Source: Dictyobacter aurantiacus
Lineage (GTDB): Bacteria; Chloroflexota; Ktedonobacteria; Ktedonobacterales; Ktedonobacteraceae
Length of the DNA: 64,000 nucleotides
Direction: 5' to 3'
Assembly: GCF_003967515.1 (NCBI RefSeq)
Contig: NZ_BIFQ01000001.1
Coordinates: forward strand, 5,890,001 to 5,954,000
Shown piece after piece: positions 8,115-17,000 of the stretch. The notes under the pieces are model-generated. The model was not told the origin of the DNA. It worked only from the letters and a program-made list of their open reading frames with translations, and searched no databases. Position 1 is the first letter of the stretch. Every line of letters starts with the position of its first letter. Made by a program: the position numbers and the translations under genes.

Positions 8115-9818
8115 ATGGTGGACATATCAGGGCAGACCATTGATAGCTATCTGCTTCTTCGCCGTCTTGGTGGGGGGACTTTTGGCGATGTCTATCTGTC
8201 CGAGCATATACATCGCAAAGAGCTATTCGCGATAAAGATTTTACGATTTCATTTGAGCCAGGAGAACCTTCAGCTTTTTTTAAATGAGGCTCGTGTCTTT
8301 CGCCTGGCCCATCCCAATATCATACGTGTGCGAGATTTTGGGATGGAAGGTGATGTTCCGTTTATCGTGATGGAGTATCTGCCTGGTGGCACATTGCGCC
8401 AGATGCATCCACGTGGTCAGCCCTTGCCGCTTACATCGATTGTCACCTATGTCAGACAATTGAGTGCCGCGCTACAATATGCCCACGATGAAGGCCTGGT
8501 GCACCGTGATGTGAAGCCTGAAAATATGCTCATCGGGATGAATGGTGAAATTGTATTGAGCGATTTCGGGATTGTCACAACCTCGTATACCTGGGGTGAA
8601 AATCCGCAAGCAGGGGCTGCTGGCACGGCGCTCTATATGGCGCCAGAGCAGAGCCAGGCGCGCGCCGTGCGTGCCAGTGACCAGTACGCGCTGGCGGCGT
8701 TGACATATGAGTGGCTGATAGGGGTTCCACCATTTCTGGGCACGCTTCCAGAACTGACTGCCAAACACCTTTTTACGCCGCCCCCCTCATTGCGCAGGCG
8801 TGATGCGACCATCTCAGCTGAGATCGAGCAGGTCGTCTTAAAAGCGCTGGCGAAAGATCCCGCGCACCGTTTTGCCAGTGTGAGCGAGTTCGCGGCCGCG
8901 CTGGAGGAGGCCGCGAGGGTCCCTGTTGGCACCACGTTACAGGCTATTGCACCACAGGATAAACAACTCCTCTCTCTGGCATGGTCGCCGGAGGGGACAC
9001 GCCTGGCTGTAGCCAGCAGTGATGCGGTCAGTGTGTGGAAGGTTGGAGCGGGGGAGGCTCTTTTCCGCGTCAACTGGCATCGGCAGCAAGTAACCGCTGT
9101 GGCCTGGTCACCCGATGGTTCCAGGCTGGCGACTTCCGGCAGTGACTGCACGGTGCAGATTGGGAACGCCGACAATGGTCAGGGATTAGTAACGTGCGCC
9201 GGCCATCACGAGGAGGTCTTAACGGTGGTGTGGTCGCCCGATAGCGCCAGATTGGTCTCGGGTGGGGCGGACCGCGTGCTGCGAATCTGGGATGCCACGA
9301 CTGGCAAGACAGAGGCTGTTATTGTGGGGCATGGTGATGATATTTTATCGGTGGCGTGGTCACCTGATGGGGCCAGACTGGCATCCACCGGCTATGATGG
9401 AACGATACAGGTGCATGACTCCCAGAGTCACAAACAGACCTGGATGTCCAGCGGTGCTGTTCCTATCTATATGCTGGCCTGGTCGCCTGACGGTACACGC
9501 CTGGCGGCTGCTCGTTATGACGCAACCGTTCAGGTATATGAAGCCATGACTGGTCGTTTGCAGCAGACGTATCGAGGGCACTCAGATGGCGTTTTTGCTC
9601 TCGCCTGGTCTCCTGACAGTGTATTCATCGCCTCTGGAGGCGATGACACTACGATACAGATCTGGCGACCTGATACGGGCCTGCTGGTACATACCTATCG
9701 AGGTCACAAGCGAGGGATACGCGCGATTGCCTGGTCTCCTCGCAAAGGCAAGGAGACGCAGATTGCCTCGAATGACCTGGAACAGGTGGTGCTCGTCTGG
9801 CAGGCGCCATACGTATAG
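8115..9818 (+). CDS. Ser/Thr protein kinase with C-terminal WD40 beta-propeller
   Basis: A 567-residue kinase without an obvious transmembrane segment. The Hanks-type catalytic domain occupies residues 10-270: Gly loop RRLGGGTFGDVYLSE, ATP-binding Lys in FAIKIL, catalytic loop HRDVKPENML, DFGIV and APE (MAPEQ). The remaining 290 residues contain seven blades built around AWSPDGxRLA, ending each time in a VQxW-like strand; this suits a closed seven-bladed propeller used to bind partners or peptides. All catalytic residues are present, so activity is expected. Kinases fused to WD40 repeats are typical of Ktedonobacteria and Planctomycetes. It sits next to the chaperone operon, convergent with it; a functional link is only speculative. 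Confidence 0.92.
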   Translation: MVDISGQTIDSYLLLRRLGGGTFGDVYLSEHIHRKELFAIKILRFHLSQENLQLFLNEARVFRLAHPNIIRVRDFGMEGDVPFIVMEYLPGGTLRQMHPRGQPLPLTSIVTYVRQLSAALQYAHDEGLVHRDVKPENMLIGMNGEIVLSDFGIVTTSYTWGENPQAGAAGTALYMAPEQSQARAVRASDQYALAALTYEWLIGVPPFLGTLPELTAKHLFTPPPSLRRRDATISAEIEQVVLKALAKDPAHRFASVSEFAAALEEAARVPVGTTLQAIAPQDKQLLSLAWSPEGTRLAVASSDAVSVWKVGAGEALFRVNWHRQQVTAVAWSPDGSRLATSGSDCTVQIGNADNGQGLVTCAGHHEEVLTVVWSPDSARLVSGGADRVLRIWDATTGKTEAVIVGHGDDILSVAWSPDGARLASTGYDGTIQVHDSQSHKQTWMSSGAVPIYMLAWSPDGTRLAAARYDATVQVYEAMTGRLQQTYRGHSDGVFALAWSPDSVFIASGGDDTTIQIWRPDTGLLVHTYRGHKRGIRAIAWSPRKGKETQIASNDLEQVVLVWQAPYV

Positions 9819-9840
9819 CGTTGCGGGCCAGGAGGCCGGG

Positions 9841-10317
9841 TCAGGATGGCTTTTTGCCCTTCTTGCGACCAAAAAACTGCTTTTTGGCGTGCTTAATATT
9901 CGTATGCGCTTGCGGCGTGCTGCTCGGAGCCGGCACGGGTTCCGGTGATGATGTTGATGGTGGTTGTGCTGTTATCTGCTGCAGGCCACGCTGTGCCAGA
10001 GCGTCTGCTGGCGCCTGGTGCAGGACATACTCCCACTGCCGCCTGGCTTCCAACAAATCGTGCATGGCCAGACAGGCCATAGCCAGAGCGTTGCGGGCCT
10101 CCAGGTCTCTGGGACACCAATAGACGACCGCTGCGAACAGATCGCGCGCCTGCTCGAACTCGCCGTGGCGCGCTTTGACCAATCCCTCATTGAAGAGCCG
10201 GGCGGGATAATTGAGCAGCTGGATGTAGTTTTGTAACGGCGTGCCGCAGCGAATACATGCGCTGGCGGACACGTCATTCTCCATGCTGCAGCTAGTTTCA
10301 GGACATACTATCTTCAT
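9841..10317 (-). CDS. Zinc-ribbon and TPR protein, last gene of chaperone operon
   Basis: A 158-residue protein. The N-terminus holds a likely zinc ribbon (CPETSC, then CIRCG about 15 residues later). Residues 45-110 form two TPR-like helical pairs (GLVKARHGEFEQARDLF). The tail is Pro/Ser-rich and ends in a strongly basic stretch. I start it at the ATG at 10317, giving MKIVCP, 28 bases after the Hsp70 stop; an ATG at 10362 overlaps the Hsp70 gene and would allow translational coupling. Position suggests an Hsp70 client adaptor, which is inferred from context only. Confidence 0.6.
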   Translation of the reverse strand: MKIVCPETSCSMENDVSASACIRCGTPLQNYIQLLNYPARLFNEGLVKARHGEFEQARDLFAAVVYWCPRDLEARNALAMACLAMHDLLEARRQWEYVLHQAPADALAQRGLQQITAQPPSTSSPEPVPAPSSTPQAHTNIKHAKKQFFGRKKGKKPS

Positions 10318-10345
10318 CGTCTCTTTCGTTCTCTCGTTATCGCCT

Positions 10346-12976
10346 TTACGCTGTATGATCATCCACTAGCTTACCTTTGCCGGAATCATCGGATGATCCA
10401 CGCAGCATATTTTTGATCTGCTGCAGGCGTGTCAGGACCTGCCTCAATCGGCTCTGCACCAGTTGTGGATTACTCTGGACATCACGGGCAGAAGCCTGTG
10501 CCTGGCTCTTGAGGAGCACCAGCTCACTTGATAGATCGGACCGCTGGCGCCCAATAATAAGCTGTTCGATATGCTCGATCTCTTCCAGCGTCCCCTTCAC
10601 CATGCTCTCGGCAATCTCGGTTTCGCTACGTGAATCCTGGTCGCTCATCACATTATAGTAGAGCATACTTAGATGGTCACGGATCGCATCCAGAGCGACC
10701 AGCGTATTGCCATAGGTAGCCTGATCACCGCTGGCAAAGGCGCGTTTACCCTCAACAAAGTGCGAGTTGATGGCCTTATTAAGCTCCTCCGCGTTATGTT
10801 TCTGCCCAACTATGGTGTGCTGGTCCTGCAGGGAGTCAATATAATGATTGAGTTGAAGGCACGCGCTGACGATATTCTCCAGGACTTCAAGTGGTGGCTC
10901 TAGCCTGGTAGGGGCGGGTTGTTCGATGCGGGCGGCAAGTTCCTCCAGTTCCTCGAAATCGTGAATGGCTTGCTCAATATCACCGCGCTGCCGGGCGGCC
11001 TCATAGCTTGCCCTGGCTTTTTTCCGCTGCTCCTCAATATAGCGCTGTTTATCAGTTGGAAGTTGTTGGAGAGCCTGGCGGAACGTCTCCTCTAATTGTT
11101 GCACTTCAGCCGGAGTTGGCGCTGTACGCTGAGGTGGAGGCTCTATGTTTGATTCAAAAGTTGTCGTTCCTACATTGCCTTTGACGGTGATGCCAGCCAG
11201 TTCATCGACCGCGATGGTAAAGTTAACCGGCGTTCCTCTGGTCAAGGCAGGGAGTTGATCGATGACGATCTCCTTGATCATTTTTTTCTGTTGATACAGT
11301 GGCAGGCGCAGGCGCGTGGTATCGCCAGGATGGTAGAACACGTCATCCTTGCTTGCTGGAAGCGTGGTCAAGGCGGCGATCAGCTCTTTGCGATGTGCTT
11401 TTCCTTCGCGGCTTACTTCCAGGTAGAGTGCTTTAGAGAGCGAAGCAGTTCCACTGGAGCCGCCGGTTGGACGTAAGGCATCCTGGCTCTGAAAGAGGGA
11501 GCGTGTAACCGTAGCCAGGTGCTTGCTATTGCCGCTAAAGATGTCAAAGGTCAACACATTCTCGGAGCCACTTTGTAACGGGACGCGTGTAAAGCCAAAG
11601 GAGCCACCCGACTTCAAATTTTGCTCATCCTCATAGCCCAGTTCATTGATTCTGAGCCGTATATAACCGTCGGTCAGATCCACCTGTGGATTGAGCGCCT
11701 CTACCCGTCCGCCAATAGTTGCCTGACGAGCCGCCGTCGAGCCGATGCCACGAAACGAAACTTTGATCGATCGCTCGGCATTGTAGATTACCAGTCCGCT
11801 AATTGCTGCCGCACGGATCGCGGCTCCCAGCGCGACGATGGTATCAACCTTTTTATAGACAGGCTGGGAACAGTGGGCACGTGGCTCCGTAATCGCGGGA
11901 TCAGAGCAGAAGGCCTGGCGTACCATCTCACGCACCAGAGGAATATGTGTTGAGCCACCGGCCAGGATAATTGCATCCACATCGGCCAGAGTCACGCCCG
12001 CCTTCTGATGTGCCAGTTCCAGTGCATGGTGACAATAGGGAAGGGTGCGCTCCACGATAGGGCGTATCAGATCCTCGATCTCACCGCGCTCAAAAGGCAT
12101 ATCGATGGTAACCGGCATCCCACTCTTATCTTGCAGATAGGATTGGCTGCGCAGGATAAACTCATCCTCGGTCGAGAGCGCTTTTTTAACGCCTTCGGCC
12201 AGCAGCTTGAGTTTGTCGAAGCGATAGCGGTCTTCACTATCATGGAGGGGATCAAGCTCCATCTCGTAGCCCTCGCTGGCCAACCTCTGGCGCAGCCCCT
12301 CGGCCAGAGCCGTATCGATATCATCCCCGCCCAGCCGGTTGTTGCCGCTAATGCCCAGCACCTCGAAGGCCCCCTCGATACAGCGCAGGATCGAAACATC
12401 GAAGGTGCCCCCACCGAAGTCATAGACCAGGAAGACGCCATTGCGCACCTGATTCTGCCAGCAGTAGTAGCTGGCGGCGGCTGTCGGTTCATGAAGCAGT
12501 TCAAGTACCTGCAGCCCGGCCAGTTCCGCCGCCTTGCGCGTGGCTTCGATTTGAGGCTGATCAAAATAGGCTGGAACCGTAACGATGGCGCGCTCGACGA
12601 CCCATGTGCTGGTCTCGGTGGTGAAGCGTGCCACATCTTCCTCGATCTGGCGCTTCATCTCCCGCAGGATTAACGCGGATACCTCTTCTGGCGTAACCGA
12701 CTCATCGCCCAGTTGAACCGTTATCTGTTTCCCCATCGAGCGTTTAATCGAGCGGATCGGTTCGGGAATGGTGCCGATGCGCTGAAAAGCTTTAGGACCC
12801 ACGATCTTCTGCTGGCTACGCGGATCTTTCCAGACGCAGCTCGGTGTTGTTTCTCTTCGGGTGCGTGCATCGCTATGAATGACAAGTTCGGCATCTGATA
12901 GCGCCATCACGGCGACCGCGCTGTTGGTGGTGCCCAGATCTATCCCCACAGCCTTACTGATGATCTGCTTGTGCAT
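10346..12976 (-). CDS. Hsp70 (DnaK-family) chaperone with long C-terminal extension
   Basis: An 876-residue Hsp70, about 230 residues longer than ordinary DnaK. The ATPase domain spans residues 1-390: phosphate-1 loop VGIDLGTTNSAVAV, phosphate-2 loop VYDFGGGTFDVSIL, NNRLGGDDID and the adenosine motif ILAGGSTHIPLV. The substrate-binding domain (about 400-640) is divergent. The C-terminal 230 residues are mostly charged helix with coiled-coil character. The ATG at 12976 follows an AAGGAT site and gives the expected short N-terminus; the open frame extends further upstream without support. Its 5' end overlaps the GrpE-like gene by 23 bases. It is probably a specialised paralogue rather than the housekeeping DnaK, because its co-chaperones are divergent and its tail is unusual. 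Confidence 0.9.
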   Translation of the reverse strand: MHKQIISKAVGIDLGTTNSAVAVMALSDAELVIHSDARTRRETTPSCVWKDPRSQQKIVGPKAFQRIGTIPEPIRSIKRSMGKQITVQLGDESVTPEEVSALILREMKRQIEEDVARFTTETSTWVVERAIVTVPAYFDQPQIEATRKAAELAGLQVLELLHEPTAAASYYCWQNQVRNGVFLVYDFGGGTFDVSILRCIEGAFEVLGISGNNRLGGDDIDTALAEGLRQRLASEGYEMELDPLHDSEDRYRFDKLKLLAEGVKKALSTEDEFILRSQSYLQDKSGMPVTIDMPFERGEIEDLIRPIVERTLPYCHHALELAHQKAGVTLADVDAIILAGGSTHIPLVREMVRQAFCSDPAITEPRAHCSQPVYKKVDTIVALGAAIRAAAISGLVIYNAERSIKVSFRGIGSTAARQATIGGRVEALNPQVDLTDGYIRLRINELGYEDEQNLKSGGSFGFTRVPLQSGSENVLTFDIFSGNSKHLATVTRSLFQSQDALRPTGGSSGTASLSKALYLEVSREGKAHRKELIAALTTLPASKDDVFYHPGDTTRLRLPLYQQKKMIKEIVIDQLPALTRGTPVNFTIAVDELAGITVKGNVGTTTFESNIEPPPQRTAPTPAEVQQLEETFRQALQQLPTDKQRYIEEQRKKARASYEAARQRGDIEQAIHDFEELEELAARIEQPAPTRLEPPLEVLENIVSACLQLNHYIDSLQDQHTIVGQKHNAEELNKAINSHFVEGKRAFASGDQATYGNTLVALDAIRDHLSMLYYNVMSDQDSRSETEIAESMVKGTLEEIEHIEQLIIGRQRSDLSSELVLLKSQAQASARDVQSNPQLVQSRLRQVLTRLQQIKNMLRGSSDDSGKGKLVDDHTA

Positions 12977-13574
12977 GGTTCCGGTTATCCTTTCTTTCAC
13001 CCTGGCTGGCCTGTCCCGATGCTGGCTGCTCCTCCGACGCGGTATAAGATTGCTGTGAGAGCGGGGCCCCCATAATGACCCGGCCGGCACGCAGCAATGC
13101 CCCTTTGCGAATCACTGGTTCTATAACATCAATTACCATTTCTTCAGTGATATCCTCTTGATGTCGCCAGTGTTCAATCTCTACATAGTCGGCTACTTCT
13201 GCATACGTTTTGTGCAAGGGAATCTCGATCTCTACCCCCGCTTTCTTCAACGTATCCAGCATTTGTTTTTGAATGACCTGTAACTGTTTATAAATTGGAT
13301 ACAGTGGATTTTTTACCTTGTTCTCAGTGAAGGTCAGGAATGCTGCTGAACTGCTTTCCAGGAGCCGGCCTAGTTGAACGATCAGTACCGCCTGCTGCGC
13401 CAGTTCAGAGAAGTTATCCTGTTCGCTACGTTGCAAGGTCTGCCGGGTCTCAGCCAGTTGTGCACGGGTAAGGCGTAGTGCCATCGCTATCTCTGATGCT
13501 GGTGACAGCAGTTCGCCAGGCAGGGAGAGGGTCTCGCGCTCCTGAAAGACGCTCCAATCGGGCAGCTTATCCAC
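12954..13574 (-). CDS. GrpE-like nucleotide exchange factor
   Basis: A 206-residue protein. The middle is a long helix (residues 30-100). It is followed by a beta-rich head carrying the GrpE pattern: VEIPLHKTYAEVADYVEIEH, then VIDVIEPVIRKGALLRAGRV, matching the GrpE element ending in GYxLxGRVLRxAxV. The tail is polar and disordered. GrpE releases ADP from Hsp70, and the following gene is an Hsp70, with which it overlaps by 23 bases; it also overlaps the preceding J-like gene by 8 bases. The match is distant, so a few GrpE contact residues may be lost. Start at ATG 13574. Confidence 0.7.
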   Translation of the reverse strand: MDKLPDWSVFQERETLSLPGELLSPASEIAMALRLTRAQLAETRQTLQRSEQDNFSELAQQAVLIVQLGRLLESSSAAFLTFTENKVKNPLYPIYKQLQVIQKQMLDTLKKAGVEIEIPLHKTYAEVADYVEIEHWRHQEDITEEMVIDVIEPVIRKGALLRAGRVIMGAPLSQQSYTASEEQPASGQASQGERKDNRNHAQADHQ

Positions 13575-14016
13575 AGATAACCTCTTCCTCTAGTAACGGC
13601 AAGCTATATTTAGGGACTACTGGAGATCCATTGATGGCCTGCTCCAGATCAGGTTTCTCATACGCCAGCAGTTCACCTAGCAGCAGGTCCAGCAGGGCCA
13701 GGGGATCAATGTCAGCTACTGTTGGCGTGACCAAAAACTGGTCTGGTAGATGGGTATCTTTGCGCCTGTATGGGCGAGCGAAGGTTTCCCACTCCTCGTC
13801 CTGGTAGCGTGTATCAGGTAGCTCGAACAGTTCATATTCCAGGCGTGTACGCTGATTGGTACGCAATTGTTCGGCGGCCCAACGCACCAGCATCTCATCT
13901 TCGCGGGACCGGGCCAGCAGGTGAAGATCCTCAGCCTGACTGACGATCTCGGCCAATGTGGCGCTGGTTGCCAGTTGGAGCACCTGAAATGGGTTCGGTT
14001 TATCAGTTGCGATCAT
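13567..14016 (-). CDS. Degenerate J-domain-like protein
   Basis: A 149-residue acidic protein. The first 65 residues (NPFQVLQLATSATLAEIVSQ and the two helices after it) resemble the start of a DnaJ J-domain, with a helix II/III hairpin followed by RLEYELF. The hallmark HPD tripeptide is absent, so classical stimulation of Hsp70 ATPase is doubtful. The C-terminal half has no recognised domain. It overlaps the gene before it by 4 bases (ATGA) and the GrpE-like gene after it by 8, which implies translational coupling. Its placement with Hsp70 and GrpE homologues is the main reason for the J-like call. Confidence 0.5.
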   Translation of the reverse strand: MIATDKPNPFQVLQLATSATLAEIVSQAEDLHLLARSREDEMLVRWAAEQLRTNQRTRLEYELFELPDTRYQDEEWETFARPYRRKDTHLPDQFLVTPTVADIDPLALLDLLLGELLAYEKPDLEQAINGSPVVPKYSLPLLEEEVICG

Positions 14017-17000
14017 TTTTTCTTCTCCTTGCTCTTCTCTTCAAGCAGAGAGTTGACTTCGGCAAGAGTCTGCTTTGCGATAGCGTTGCGTGGGTCGTAA
14101 TTAAGTGCCTCTTCGGCCGTATCACGGGCAAAAACGAGTCTGGCATGCTGTGTTTTGGGATTAAGGCCATTGGGAATGGTGGCCTGCTTTGCGTCACGAG
14201 CGGCCCTGCGAGCCAGCAACTGAGCTAACTCCTCCCTGCTTTTAGCGGGGCTGATTTCGTGTTGGCCTGACTCAAGCATATGTCGTAATCTTTCCTCTCT
14301 TTCTGCTATCTTTTTCTCGTCCAGTGTCTCGTCTTCATCTTGCCCGGCTCTTTTGGGTTCGGCTTTTGGTGATGGATACAATTGATTGAGTAAATCCTGG
14401 GCCTGCTTGAAGAAGCGAGAGCTAGCCGGGATGCTGGCGAGCCGCTGACGTAGGCGGACCTTATCTTGTTTTTCTGGCTCGTGCTCTGCGTCATGAATAG
14501 TCTGTGCATAGCCCTCCTCGGGGATCAGTTCTTCCATCTCAGAGATGAACCTTTGTATGTCTTTATTGGTCGGATCCAGGGCGAGAGCCTGCCTGCCCCG
14601 GCTGAAGGCCTCAGTGTATTTTCGCTCGGTCTTCAGTTCGCGTGCATGATGATAGCTTATTCTCATGCGCAGTTTACGCAGCTCATCGTGATCATTAATC
14701 AAATGTTCGGCCTGTTCGATAGCCTGGTAGGCTTCCTCAAACTGGTGCTGGTTAGCATGTCTATCTGTGATCTCTTTAAGGTATTGCAGGCGTGCGCTGC
14801 TCAATTGGTCATCGAGATAGGGAAGAGTTGAGCCCCAATCCCTGGCCTCTTCGTAAAAGTGGATGGCCTGCCCTGGTTCTGGTTTATGCAAGGAGAGGCC
14901 GCGATAGTACAGGTGCAGCGCGATCGCTTGATTCTCGGCGGCATAGGTATTCCGCTTGTTGCACAGCTTTTGCAATTGCTCACAGATCGCGCTTGCCTGC
15001 TGCGCGGTATGCCTGAACTGGACGCTTGTACCATTGAGATTGAGGTCTCTGCACCAGTCGTTATACCAATCGAGGCAGGCGAGCAGGATGCGCGTGACCG
15101 GGACATCCAGTTGGATAAAAGGTTCCAGGATAGCGATGCCTCCCTGGTAGTTCTTGCGAATGCCGTTGGGCAACCGCGCGATACTGCGGGCATCATCCAC
15201 ACTTCTCTCGGCATCCTTCAGCAGCGATTGGCTCCAGTCATTGAGGAGCTTCTGGGCCTGATTTTTGATCTGTTCTAGCCGGGCTGGCTCACTTACCAGC
15301 GAAAAAGGGAGGCCTGCGTGTTCCAAATGTGCGATTAGAGATTGTGAACTTTGCCGTCCGAGCGCAAGGCAGTGAGCATGGATGCGAGCCTGGCTGATAG
15401 CGCCGGCGGCAAGACTTTTTCTAGCGCTTGTGCTATGGAACACCAGGATAGTATCCAGCGCATCTTGCCACAAATCCTCTTGCTGGCGAGGGGTTAGTGT
15501 GCGTGATTCATCGTGCTCATCTCCTCCGCGCTCCTGCGCAAAGTAATGCCAGAACGTTTCAGAGCTAAGTAAGAGGAGCCAGAGCGCTGTACTGGTAATC
15601 CAATCCGCTTCAGTATCTCTATGTCGAGCCTGTTTAGAGAAAGCATATTCCCAGGAGAGCACACTGAGCGTATGCAGCAGGCGCATATCATTGGATTGTG
15701 CTTGTAGCGTTTGCTGCCATTGCTGCTGGATCCGCTCACGATCCTGAGCCATCAGTGCCTCGATCAATGCTGGATTGTGGGCCAGCGTGAGCTCCAGGAC
15801 ATGGTAACGTCCGAGCGGTGTATCTCCGCTCTCAAAGTCGGGAAACAGGTACGCCAACAGGCGTGTTAGTGCAGCGCGTGATTCGAGGGTATTGGCGATG
15901 AGCAGGAGGCGGGCCTCGCTCAATTGCAGTCCGAACTCGCTCCTGGTCCAGCGCGCGGCCATGCGCAGCTTATTAGCGGCCTCTAGCGTCTGACCAGTTG
16001 CCTGTTCGCTGACCGCCTGACGGCATAGGAAGCGCACAAAGTCTTCGCGCCACGCTATCTGTCTCTCATCATTGGCGCTAGCATGCAGAGCTTCTTCCCA
16101 GGCCTGACAGCCATCATCTGTGTATCCGAGCATACACATACAGCGTGCTACCAGGATCAGATCGGCGCTGGCATGTGTTCTCAAACGCCAGGTACGGAGC
16201 ACATAGATCCAGAACATGGGAGGGTCAATAGCATTCTGCAGCATGTAGAGGCACATGGGCGGCAAGATGCGTTCCATGCGCCAGATTTCTAAAATCCTGC
16301 TTGCCTGCGGACTCAGAAGGAGAGTGTAGACTTCCTGTATGTGACCAGAGGTAATTGTCTGGATCAGATCCAGTGCCTTCTGACTGAGGGCCGTCAACTG
16401 TACCTCGGCTGACGGCGTGGAACGCTCCGTAAGAGTATTGGTGAGGAGCCGCAGAAGTGTGTCCACAATATAGGCCTGGGTGAGATCGTCTGGCGTGGTG
16501 CTTTGTAGCAATGCAATGGCCTCTGCGCCTAGATTGTGACTAAGGGTGATATATGTGAGATAAAGCATGAACAGACCGTTGCCAGGATCCTGCGCCAGGT
16601 GGCGACGCAGTCTCTCCTCTATCTGTGTACGCTGCGGCCTCTCTGCGGCCGGATACCATGCGCGCAGACCCGCAACGATCGCAATTGATAGGATAGGTTT
16701 GTGAATGGATCGTCCATCCTCCTGCGCCAGCTGCTCCAGGAATTGGAAGAATTGATCCGTGGCTGTTTCCGCCCGCAATCTGAGCACAAAACTGGCACAT
16801 GCACCCGCCAGGGTCACTGCCGTTGCATCGTCTACGCGCCTCACCATGTCAGCAACGTGCAGCATGGTAGGATGTATGCTGCTGAACTCGTGCAGGGTAC
16901 CATACCAGAGCACGGCCAGGGCCACATGCCACTCCAGCCAGGGCTGATGCATGGCGGGATTGAGAGTCTGAAAGCACTGAATAAGTGTCCGGGCGTTGCT

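Noticed and set aside
12977-13090. Extra 38 residues at the Hsp70 N-terminus
   Set aside because: This stretch overlaps the GrpE-like gene in another frame and is not Hsp70-like; the ATG at 12976 places the first ATPase strand correctly.
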